Shown: positions 1 to 7,297 of the stretch, in pieces | Numbering within the stretch: position 1 is the first letter of the stretch | Layout of the letters: every line of letters begins with the position of its first letter | Source: DATIHQ01 sp035480535 | GTDB taxonomy: Bacteria; Chlamydiota; Chlamydiia; Chlamydiales; SM23-39 | Assembly: GCA_035480535.1 (NCBI GenBank) | Contig: DATIHQ010000086.1 | Span: 1-30,065, forward strand | Direction: 5' to 3' | Length of the DNA stretch: 30,065 bases | Translations under genes and position numbers: made by a program | The notes under the pieces: model-generated | Databases searched by the model: none | What the model was told of the DNA's origin: nothing | Seen by the model: the letters and a program-made list of their open reading frames with translations, nothing else

Positions 1-9
1 CAAGGATTT

Positions 10-1446
10 TTAGCGATAGCCTGAAATCATGAAAGAGGTAGCAGGGTGGGAAGAGGATCTACTACTGCTTGATGAACCTGTTGTCGGAGGACCGAAATGA
101 GGGGGAACTCGTGAACTCGATGAACTGCTGGAGCTGGAAGAAGGTTTGCTCTTTTTTGGGTCTGAACTGTCATCTTCTTTAGACGAGCAGCTTAATCTTT
201 TAAGAACCCTGTGTTGAAGAGTTTTATTCTCACTAGCCGTCTTAATTACTTTATCGATTATCCCAGGTTTTAATCCATGTTGACCCTGGGTCAAGCGTCG
301 CATCGCATGATCCAAATCTGGTGAAGCAATTTCATTTTTACGGATTCTGTCGAGAAATTCTGCCTCAGCTCCAATCCGCATCTCCACATCCATTTGTTCT
401 TGTTGTGTGGCGCAGGCAGGATATCCCGAATGGGAATCTCTAGGAAAATGACCGAAAGAGAGTCTCAAGGCATTTTCACAGCTTAAAAGGGGGGCATGGT
501 GTGAGCAGTTACAGAATCCTGTAATCGTTCTCTCTTCTTCTGAATCAGTATAGTGTGGATATAATTCTGGATCTGGATCGTGCTCTACTTCTTTGTGGAG
601 TACGTTTGAAAAATGAGCCTCTTCATGTCCAAGTGATGTAAAGGGGAAGGCTTCAATAAACCGAATCTCACCATTTGGCAAAATTTGAGGGACCTTATCT
701 GGAGTTAAACTATATTGAATTATATACTTATGAGGGGGCGTTTCACGCCAGTAAAAGACGAAACGATTACCTGGTACAATGGTAAGGATCTCGTCTTTGT
801 CTAATTTTGCTAAAATGCGATCCGCAAGATCTCGTCCCGCATCGCGACTCATGCGATACCGAATATCTCGCTCGACCTGAGTCCTAAGCGTTTCTTCATC
901 TAAATTGGGGGTGTGGCTGACATCATATCGCAAATGGCTGGTATATTTCTTATACGTATCTTGCATGATTCTGAAGTTCTCGGGTGTAATGCCGTTCGGA
1001 GTGGTTGGATGGCTACATACCGATAAATCGGTATCGCCAAATTCCTTGAGTTCTTCTTGCACTGGAAATAGAGCTTTAAGCTCATTGAACTCCTGATTGA
1101 TTGTTAGGGGACTTTGCTTTTTAACGGCATCATAGAAAATATTCCAGGCTTTTCCTATTTCTGAGCGACCTAGAAGTTGAACTCGATCCTGTAAGTACGT
1201 GGCTTGATAGCTGAGCTGGTGATGGGGGTTCCCCAAGAATTCTTTAATGAGAAGCCCTTGATCCCGATGCCCTTTTTTTTGCTTCGCGATATTCTTTTGA
1301 AAATTTCTCACCTCAGTCACATAGCGGATACTAAAGACAAAAGCTTTCACCTCTTGGATTACTTTCTCAACCTCTTGGGAATAAACTGCAGCAAAGTGTT
1401 GCGAGGGATAATTATTGGGATAAAACGGAACGGCCGTTATATTCAT
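10..1446 (-). CDS. Ser-rich hypothetical protein, effector-like
   Basis: A 478-residue protein I do not recognise. The ATG is preceded by AAGGAAAG, a good ribosome binding site, and by a TATAAA-type -10 box in the AT-rich leader. Most of the protein is charged and soluble-looking, with no signal peptide or membrane segment. A Cys/His cluster (FCNCSHH) sits about two thirds of the way along. The C-terminal tail from about residue 415 is low complexity: a Lys/Ser/Asp stretch, then ten consecutive serines (436-445), a Pro-rich linker and a second Ser block. The ten serines use all six serine codons, so the tract is kept at protein level and is not a slippage product. A Ser-rich, disordered tail without a signal peptide fits a secreted chlamydial effector, but that is inference. 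It is a single gene, followed by the window edge. Confidence 0.75.
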   Translation of the reverse strand: MNITAVPFYPNNYPSQHFAAVYSQEVEKVIQEVKAFVFSIRYVTEVRNFQKNIAKQKKGHRDQGLLIKEFLGNPHHQLSYQATYLQDRVQLLGRSEIGKAWNIFYDAVKKQSPLTINQEFNELKALFPVQEELKEFGDTDLSVCSHPTTPNGITPENFRIMQDTYKKYTSHLRYDVSHTPNLDEETLRTQVERDIRYRMSRDAGRDLADRILAKLDKDEILTIVPGNRFVFYWRETPPHKYIIQYSLTPDKVPQILPNGEIRFIEAFPFTSLGHEEAHFSNVLHKEVEHDPDPELYPHYTDSEEERTITGFCNCSHHAPLLSCENALRLSFGHFPRDSHSGYPACATQQEQMDVEMRIGAEAEFLDRIRKNEIASPDLDHAMRRLTQGQHGLKPGIIDKVIKTASENKTLQHRVLKRLSCSSKEDDSSDPKKSKPSSSSSSSSSSRVPPHFGPPTTGSSSSSRSSSHPATSFMISGYR

Positions 1447-1515
1447 GATCTTTCCTTTTTTATACCATATATTTTAAATAAATTATGGATTTAAAGTAAA
1501 GATTATAATAAAAAA

Positions 1516-2922
1516 TTAAATACGGCTAAAATCGATGTGGCCATTCATAACATCCACACGCTCAAGCCTTACCGTCAGATAGTCCCCTACGTCTACCCCC
1601 TTAAAACCCTTGACGAGTTTTCCTTCTACAGGGGGATCTAGCAGTCGAACCCATGTGCCTTTGGGGCTGGCCCCGGTGACCATGGCGTGAAATGTCTTGC
1701 CAATCTCTTTCACTAAAATCATGGCGGCGGCGCACTTAATGAGCTGCCGCTCCACTTTATTGGCATCATCTTCTTTTTGTGTGCAGTGGGCCGCCATTTC
1801 TGTCAGCTCGCCATTGCTATAAGGCAGGGGAAGACCTTGCAGGCTGCTTTTCAAGATCCGCTGCATGATGATATCGGGATAACGGCGATTGGGGGCCGTG
1901 GTGTGGGCATATTCCACCTCGGCGAGATTGAAATGCTCCAAATGTTTTTCCCCTGCTTTTCCTAAAACATATTCTCCCCGGCCGATCAATTTAATGACCG
2001 CGAGGGATAGATGGGAAAAATGACTCGGATTTACTTTTTGTTGATGGAGGAGGAATTTCCGAAGGGCTCTAGCATCGGGTTTTACGGGGAGCTGATCCCC
2101 AAGCCCCTTGGCTAAAGAGACAATCCGATCCCATCGTTTGGGAGTTTTGACAACACGGCGTATCGACGGAAGTTTCTTCTCGATCAAGTAGCGGGTGACG
2201 CCTACATTTGCGGCGATCATGAAGTTTTCAATGAGTTTATGGGCGCGATTGATCGTTTTTTCAGCCAAGCCAACTGGAATTCCATTGACAATCACAGCGT
2301 GCAATTCCCTTTCAGCAAACACCAAAGCCCCCTCTTGATCCCGATAGGCCTGGATTCTTTGCGCGATCTGATCCTGCAATTCCAATTGCCCCCGAGGGAG
2401 ATCCTGGCAACTGCCCTGTTCTAAACAGGCTCCCACGCCATTGTAGGTCAATTTGGCCTGATTGCGGACAAAGGCGGGATAAATGGCTTCCAATTCAAAT
2501 TGGCCATTCATTGTGACGTTCATTTCAACGACAATCGCCAGACGATCCATCTTTTCGTTGAGGGAGGTCAAATCATAACAGAGTTTGGAAGGGAGCATGA
2601 GAAAGATTTCGGTTGGGGTATAGACTGATGTTGTATTGTGTCGTGCCTGGACATCAATTGCCGAGCCCTTCTTCACAAGCGCATCCACATCGGCGACGGC
2701 CACATAGATCTTATCTTTCTCTGCAAAGGTCAACTGGTCGAGATCGCGCGAATCATCGTTATCGATGGAGACCCAGAGCCATTCCCGCATATCGCGAATC
2801 TTGGGCAAAGGCTTAGCCGGCGCCTGAATCCTCTCGAGTTCATCGAGGACAGGTTTGGGGAAGTCGGGGATGAATCCCCGGTCGATCATCGCTTTGTGAG
2901 CAATCTCCGCCAAATCAATCAT
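1516..2922 (-). CDS. RNB-domain (RNase II/R family) 3'-5' exoribonuclease
   Basis: 468 residues from the ATG at 2922, which has GGTGGG just upstream. The reading frame stays open further, to 2964, but the extra residues do not look like part of the family. The protein is a compact RNB nuclease, without the long N-terminal cold-shock domains of E. coli RNase II/R. The catalytic acidic motif is IDNDDSRDLDQ (53-63): D54, D60 and D62 align with the Mg-binding aspartates, while the fourth position is Gln (Q63) instead of Asp. HTTAPNRRYPD later in the protein is the conserved arginine/tyrosine motif of the RNB active site. The C-terminus (GASPKGTWVRL...GKLVKGF) resembles an S1-like RNA-binding end. 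Expected role is 3'-5' degradation of single-stranded RNA in the cytoplasm. It lies downstream of a palindromic repeat that separates it from the AsmA-like gene. Confidence 0.85.
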   Translation of the reverse strand: MIDLAEIAHKAMIDRGFIPDFPKPVLDELERIQAPAKPLPKIRDMREWLWVSIDNDDSRDLDQLTFAEKDKIYVAVADVDALVKKGSAIDVQARHNTTSVYTPTEIFLMLPSKLCYDLTSLNEKMDRLAIVVEMNVTMNGQFELEAIYPAFVRNQAKLTYNGVGACLEQGSCQDLPRGQLELQDQIAQRIQAYRDQEGALVFAERELHAVIVNGIPVGLAEKTINRAHKLIENFMIAANVGVTRYLIEKKLPSIRRVVKTPKRWDRIVSLAKGLGDQLPVKPDARALRKFLLHQQKVNPSHFSHLSLAVIKLIGRGEYVLGKAGEKHLEHFNLAEVEYAHTTAPNRRYPDIIMQRILKSSLQGLPLPYSNGELTEMAAHCTQKEDDANKVERQLIKCAAAMILVKEIGKTFHAMVTGASPKGTWVRLLDPPVEGKLVKGFKGVDVGDYLTVRLERVDVMNGHIDFSRI

Positions 2923-2975
2923 ACGCGCCCACCAAATACACCGAGGCGGGGAAGCCCCTGCCACCCCATTTTTTT

Positions 2976-3065
2976 ACCACAGAGAGCACAGAGAGCACAG
3001 AGAAAGAAGGATTTCAATTTTTTTTGCGCGCATCGCGCCTCTGTGTTCTCTGTGCTCTCTGTGGT
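2976..3065. repeat. CACAGAG-type intergenic palindrome
   Basis: Two 27-bp arms, 2976-3002 and 3039-3065, are near-perfect inverted copies (one mismatch) built from GAGCACAGA repeats and ending in ACCACAG. The loop between them is AT-rich and then GC-rich. The RNA would form a long hairpin. It sits between the 3' end of the AsmA-like gene and the 5' end of the RNB nuclease gene, so it could act as a terminator or processing site. Similar CACAGAG palindromes are scattered in many bacterial genomes. Confidence 0.85.
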
Positions 3066-3076
3066 TAATTTTCTTT

Positions 3077-4411
3077 TCATTTTTCCCAGGGGAAGGGGCG
3101 GTTTGCGGGAGGGATGTCTTTTTCATCATTGGCGTGCGTAAAGACTTTGACGAGACCTCCAAGCAGCCCCCCCTTTTTGCCCGGAATTTGCTGCGCTGCG
3201 AGGAGCGCTGCGATTTTGGCGGCGGCGGGCCCTTTGTCGAGTTCAGGTTCTTGGGTTGAGCCATGAATGGGGACTTTGAGCACGTAATTTTCGGAGAGGT
3301 TTTGGATGCCGAAGGATTGGGATAGGGTGTCTGCGGGGAGGCCCAGGATGATGTTGAGACGGTCGTGGATGAGGTCGATGTTCCCCCAAGTGCAGATATG
3401 AATCGAATCGGCAAGAAGGGCGTCCATGCGGCCCGTGTGAAGAGTGCCGTTTTCGAAATGGACGGAGAGGGGAGTGAACCAGGCGTTCATCTCCTTGGCA
3501 TCGGAGAGGCGCTTTGCCTTTAAAAAACGGATGAGCGAGGCGAGCGATTTTCCATTGCGGCAGAGAACCTGCCCCATGTCGAGGGTGCCGGCGGCGTGGA
3601 GTTTTTCGAGGGAAAAGGGGCGCAAAGGGAATGAACATTGGGCGAGGTGGAGAAGGATGGGGTTTTTGGCTCGAATTCCTGTGAGAAAGAGGGGATTGAT
3701 GTCGCTGAGTAGGGCTTGGCTAAATTCTGGGGTGAGAGAAAGGGTGGCTGTGAGGGGCTCGCGTAGAGTGAGGGCATGTTCCGTGAGGTTGGCTCTGAGG
3801 GTGGTTTGGATATTGGAAGAGGTGAGCGTGGCGTCGACCGATCCTTGATTTTGATGGAGGGCGGCTGTTCCAGATAGATCGATTGTGGGGCCAAGAGCTA
3901 AGAAGACGAGGCGGTGCCCTTTTAAGAGCTGATCGAGAGCTGCGGTGGGGAAGTTGGTTAGGTTGGCAGCGATCTCGAAATGATCTTTGGAGTAGACTTT
4001 TCCTGTCAGAGAAAATTGTCCGGAAGTATTGGCCTTTCCTTCGAGATCAAAGTCATTTCCCTGAATGTGGCCATTCACTTCTTCTAATGTGCCGGCATCA
4101 TAGGAGGGGAAAGAGAAAGAGCCGTTTTTTAGAGTGAAGGCGCCATCTAAGCGGGAGAGAGACCAGAGGGGAACGTTTGAGTGAAGCTCTTCTAGATGGC
4201 CTTCGATGTCGGAATTGGTAAAATGGACTTTTTTAAAGACTTGGGGGCCAAACCAGGAGAGATGGAGAGAGCCGATCTCCACTTTGCCGCTGATGCGCTC
4301 TTCAAAGGCCTTGATGAAAAAGGGTTTGCCAACTGGGCTGGAGGCAATGAATGGAATCAGCAGAAGAATGAGAAGGAGGAGGGCGGCAAGTGTTCCTGCG
4401 AGCCATTTCAT
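3077..4411 (-). CDS. AsmA-like envelope protein
   Basis: 444 residues with an N-terminal transmembrane/signal anchor (residues about 4-25, leucine/isoleucine rich) followed by the SSPVGKPFFIKAFEERISGKVEIGSLHLSWFGP stretch typical of AsmA/TamB-type proteins, where a membrane anchor leads into a long beta-rich periplasmic domain. Alternating beta-strand patterns (LKNGSFSFPSYDAGTL, GHIQGNDFDLEGK) continue through the protein, and the C-terminal part resembles AsmA-like repeats (DLIHDRLNIILGLP). Members of this superfamily bridge the periplasm and are implicated in lipid transport to, or homeostasis of, the outer membrane. Its start codon overlaps the stop of glmS by four bases (ATGA, 4408-4411), so the two genes should be translationally coupled. 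The family is clear in character; the exact member is not. Confidence 0.75.
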   Translation of the reverse strand: MKWLAGTLAALLLLILLLIPFIASSPVGKPFFIKAFEERISGKVEIGSLHLSWFGPQVFKKVHFTNSDIEGHLEELHSNVPLWSLSRLDGAFTLKNGSFSFPSYDAGTLEEVNGHIQGNDFDLEGKANTSGQFSLTGKVYSKDHFEIAANLTNFPTAALDQLLKGHRLVFLALGPTIDLSGTAALHQNQGSVDATLTSSNIQTTLRANLTEHALTLREPLTATLSLTPEFSQALLSDINPLFLTGIRAKNPILLHLAQCSFPLRPFSLEKLHAAGTLDMGQVLCRNGKSLASLIRFLKAKRLSDAKEMNAWFTPLSVHFENGTLHTGRMDALLADSIHICTWGNIDLIHDRLNIILGLPADTLSQSFGIQNLSENYVLKVPIHGSTQEPELDKGPAAAKIAALLAAQQIPGKKGGLLGGLVKVFTHANDEKDIPPANRPFPWEK

Positions 4412-6228
4412 TCTACGGTCACCGATTTAGCGAGATTGCGCGGTTGGTCGATATCGCAACCCCTTTCTTTCGCAATGTAATAGGCGAGAAGCTGCCCCGC
4501 AACCGTGGAGGCAAAGGGAGCGAGCTCATCGCGTGTAGGAGGGAGCCAAAAGACATCATCGGCGATTGTGGAGACTATCTTGAGGGTTTCTGGGGCAAAG
4601 ACAAGAACGGGGGCTCCCCGCGCCTTCACTTCCATGAGATTGCTGACGATTTTATCCTCGGTCAAGCGATTGGCACAAAAGGCGACGACGGGGAAGAGGG
4701 GATTGATGAGGGCGATCGGCCCATGCTTTAATTCGCCGCCCGGATATCCATTTGCATTGGCGTAGGAGATTTCCTTCAACTTCAAGGCGGCTTCCATGCA
4801 AGTGGGATACATATAGCGGCGCCCCATAAAGAAAAAATCTTCATAGCGGCTATATTTCTTGGCGATTTTTTGAATCTCTGGAGCTCGTTCCAGCACTTGT
4901 TCAATTTGCCCTGGGATTTGTTTCGCCTCTTCATAAAAATTGCGCGCTTCTTCGGCGGTCATCCCCCTGAGGCGCGCCATGTAGGCGGCGAAGAGAGCCA
5001 AAACGGCAATTTGCGAAGTGAAGGCCTTCGTCGAACAGACGCTCACTTCAGGGCCCGCTTTTTGAAGAATGCATCCGTCGGCCTCTCGAGTCAGCGCCGA
5101 GTTTTTCACATTGCAAATGCCCAATACTTTGCAGCCGTGCGCCTTCACTTCGCGCACTGCGGCCATTGTATCGGCGGTTTCTCCCGATTGGCTAATCGCA
5201 ATGACCAGCGTATCTTTGGAGAGAATGGGAATCCGGTAGCGAGCCTCCGAGGCGATCTCTGCGCTTGCCGGAATGTGGGCGAGATCCTCCAAAAAGAGAG
5301 AGCCGATCAGTCCTGCATGCCAGGAAGTTCCGCAGCCCAAAAGCCACACCTGGCGCATTTTTTTCAATTCATGTGGAGTGAAGCCCAGCGATTCAAAGAC
5401 GATATCTCCCTCATCAAAACGGCCCAAAATGGCCTTTTGAATCGTGGAAGGCTGCTCATAGATTTCCTTGAGCATGAAATGGTCAAACCCTTCTTTAGAA
5501 GGGCGATTATAATCTCCATCGAGCCGCTCTGTCTTTTTAGCAACCCGCTTTCCCTTGCCATTAAATACCTCCACGTTTCCTTTTTTGACTCTCGCCACCT
5601 CATTATTGCGGAGGAAAAGGACATTCAAACTCGACCCGAGAAAGGCATTGGGATCTGAAGAGATGATCGATTCAGTTTGTAAATCGTCACATCCGATAGA
5701 GAGGGGACATTCCCGCGCGGCGGCGATGATTTGATCGGGATGATTTTTATGAATCAGCGCGATGGCGAAAATCCCTTTCAACTGTTCCACTGTTTTATGG
5801 ACTGCCTTCACCAAATCGCCCAAATAGTGTTTAGCGATGAGCTGCACAATCACTTCGGTATCGGTTTCAGAGAGAAAGGAGACTCCGTCCCGCTTCAGTT
5901 GATCGCGGAGGGAATCGTAATTTTCAATGATCCCATTGTGGACAAGGGCGATTTCCTGCTTGGTATCTCGATGGGGGTGGGCGTTTAGATTGTTGACCTT
6001 CCCGTGTGTTGCCCAGCGCGTGTGGCCGATGGCCAAATCGAGAAAGTTCAACTCCAGCTTTTCTTTTAGCCGAGAGAGTTTGCCCGCTTCTTTGCAAATG
6101 ACCACTTCCCCTGCGGCAATTCCGGCGATCCCCGTTGAGTCGTAGCCTCGGTATTCCAATTGCTCCAACCCGGCCAGGCACATTTTGAGAGAATCTTTAT
6201 CACCCACATATCCAAAAATCCCACACAT
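4408..6228 (-). CDS. glmS: Glutamine--fructose-6-phosphate aminotransferase
   Basis: 606 residues, the normal length of GlmS (about 600-610). The enzyme makes glucosamine-6-phosphate from fructose-6-phosphate and glutamine, the first step towards UDP-GlcNAc for peptidoglycan precursors and lipid A. The N-terminus is MCGIFGYVG, so Cys2 becomes the nucleophile of the Ntn glutamine amidotransferase domain. GHTRWATHG, HNGIIENY and SETDTEV are the glutaminase motifs. Two SIS sugar-isomerase domains follow (GCGTSWHAG, SQSGETADT, and the second near GRRYMYPTCMEAALKLKE). The C-terminus (NLAKSVTVE) is the canonical ending. It lies 5 bases after the methyltransferase gene and overlaps the AsmA-like gene by 4 bases, so the three form one transcription unit. 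AGGTAAGG precedes the ATG. Confidence 0.97.
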   Translation of the reverse strand: MCGIFGYVGDKDSLKMCLAGLEQLEYRGYDSTGIAGIAAGEVVICKEAGKLSRLKEKLELNFLDLAIGHTRWATHGKVNNLNAHPHRDTKQEIALVHNGIIENYDSLRDQLKRDGVSFLSETDTEVIVQLIAKHYLGDLVKAVHKTVEQLKGIFAIALIHKNHPDQIIAAARECPLSIGCDDLQTESIISSDPNAFLGSSLNVLFLRNNEVARVKKGNVEVFNGKGKRVAKKTERLDGDYNRPSKEGFDHFMLKEIYEQPSTIQKAILGRFDEGDIVFESLGFTPHELKKMRQVWLLGCGTSWHAGLIGSLFLEDLAHIPASAEIASEARYRIPILSKDTLVIAISQSGETADTMAAVREVKAHGCKVLGICNVKNSALTREADGCILQKAGPEVSVCSTKAFTSQIAVLALFAAYMARLRGMTAEEARNFYEEAKQIPGQIEQVLERAPEIQKIAKKYSRYEDFFFMGRRYMYPTCMEAALKLKEISYANANGYPGGELKHGPIALINPLFPVVAFCANRLTEDKIVSNLMEVKARGAPVLVFAPETLKIVSTIADDVFWLPPTRDELAPFASTVAGQLLAYYIAKERGCDIDQPRNLAKSVTVE

Positions 6229-6233
6229 GTCCC

Positions 6234-6968
6234 TTACCTCGTTGCCAATATTGCCAAGAAAAGAGGAAATTCACGGCGCGCCCGATCTTCCATTTTCGCT
6301 TTTCCTCCCTCACTTTTTTTATCAGAACACCACTCTTGCATCAATGCAATTTGAAAGCCCTCTTTGTGCAGCCACTCGCTATACGACGAAATAGGATAGT
6401 GGTAAGAATAAGTCGCTGCTGATTTTTCCCCTTTGCCCGGATTTGTTTGGATGGGGATTTTCTGCGCCGACATGTAGCTATTGAGCCGCCGGTATTGCAA
6501 TTTCATCTCTTCATCGACGCCCCAATGGCTTTGCCTCGGAATGCGGAAGCAGGGATGATTCAACACAATCAAAAGCTTCCCTCCCTTTTTCAGGTGGCGT
6601 CCCGCCGCAGAGATCGCCCCTTGAGGATGTTCCATATTCTGCAAGGAGAGAATCAGACAAGCCCAATCAAAGTCTTTCTTCACCTCGATCTCCCGACTTG
6701 CATCTCCCACCACAAAATGGCCTCCCTTTGTCAGCCGCTTCGCCGTTTCGATTAAGGATGGAGAAGAGTCGACGCCCCAATACTCCACACCTTTAGGCAA
6801 ATGGCGCGCCAGAACGCCCTGTCCGCAACCTAAATCGAGCAGGGAGCCATTCGGTTTTAACTCGAGCAATTTTAAGCTCAAAGGGAGGACAATATTTTGG
6901 TGGTAATAGTGTCCTTTTTCACCGACGCAATTCGAGTACCAATTCTCTGAAGAATCCCAAGTGTCCAT
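6234..6968 (-). CDS. Class I SAM-dependent methyltransferase
   Basis: 244 residues. Motif I is DLGCGQG (45-51), followed by the acidic strand GVDSSPSLIETA (65-76) that binds the SAM ribose, and by a Methyltransf_11/25-like core (HLKKGGKLLIVLNHPCFRIP). The HPCFR element after strand 5 is typical of small-molecule methyltransferases of this group. The substrate cannot be told. It is the first gene of the cluster with glmS and the AsmA-like gene. No ribosome binding site is visible: the 40 bases before the ATG are a pyrimidine-rich repeat on the coding strand (see 6971-7013). The start is supported by the natural N-terminus and the absence of an earlier in-frame ATG. Confidence 0.85.
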   Translation of the reverse strand: MDTWDSSENWYSNCVGEKGHYYHQNIVLPLSLKLLELKPNGSLLDLGCGQGVLARHLPKGVEYWGVDSSPSLIETAKRLTKGGHFVVGDASREIEVKKDFDWACLILSLQNMEHPQGAISAAGRHLKKGGKLLIVLNHPCFRIPRQSHWGVDEEMKLQYRRLNSYMSAQKIPIQTNPGKGEKSAATYSYHYPISSYSEWLHKEGFQIALMQEWCSDKKSEGGKAKMEDRARREFPLFLAILATR

Positions 6969-6970
6969 GA

Positions 6971-7013
6971 GAGGAAAGGATAAAGGATAAAGGGGAAAGG
7001 ATAAAGAATAAAA
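6971..7013. repeat. Short tandem AAAGGATA-type purine repeat
   Basis: The unit AAAGGATA recurs several times, interrupted once by GGGG, directly upstream of the methyltransferase start. On the coding strand this is a C/T-rich stretch that replaces the usual ribosome binding site. Tandem repeats in a leader could vary in number between strains. Confidence 0.6.
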
Positions 7014-7049
7014 AATCTATGAAGTTGCACTCAGGCTTTCTATTCAAAA

Positions 7050-7248
7050 CGTAATGCGAATATCAGCGCAGAGGTAGGGGGCAGAGATAGAGAGTACGCA
7101 GAGAAGAAAAAAAATCGCCTTCGGCGATCCGGGACCCTGCCCGGAGTTAGAGAGAGCGCCCTTTCTTCCTCCGGACGAAGTCCGCCAACTTTCTCTCTGC
7201 GACCTTTCTATCTCTGCCCTTTCCCTCTGCGCTGATATTCGCATTACG
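7050..7248. repeat. 199-bp palindromic repeat element, copy A
   Basis: The ends are perfect 24-bp inverted repeats (7050-7073 and 7225-7248, beginning CGTAATGCGAATATCAGCGC). Inside are imperfect inverted GCAGAGA/TCTCTGC blocks and a non-palindromic core with two tiny perfect hairpins, TCGCC-TTC-GGCGA (7115-7127) and CGGAC-GAA-GTCCG (7172-7184). Copy B at 14281-14479 has the same length and core. There is no coding capacity of its own. With the short purine repeat it fills the 329-base gap between the permease and methyltransferase genes. The compact, terminal-inverted-repeat form is that of a MITE or REP/BIME-like element. Confidence 0.9.
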
Positions 7249-7297
7249 GCTCAGGCAATAGGCCTCAGATGTTCTGTCTCGAGCGATAAGCTTGTTA

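Noticed and set aside
2976..3065. CRISPR-like repeat appearance of the CACAGAG units
   Set aside because: The units are inverted and lack regular spacers, so this is a hairpin, not an array.
2638..3141. Plus-strand open frame of 167 codons
   Set aside because: It runs antisense to the RNB gene and through the CACAGAG palindrome, with no ribosome binding site and no recognisable protein character.
2974..3414. Minus-strand open frame of 146 codons ending in repeated HREHREH and LSLCSLCSLW
   Set aside because: It is a frame-shifted shadow of the AsmA-like gene continuing into the palindrome; the repeated residues are the translated hairpin arms. Such frames are a familiar artefact.
4870..5658. 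Plus-strand open frame of 262 codons inside glmS
   Set aside because: It is fully antisense to a well-supported glmS, where codon bias of the true gene keeps the opposite frame open.
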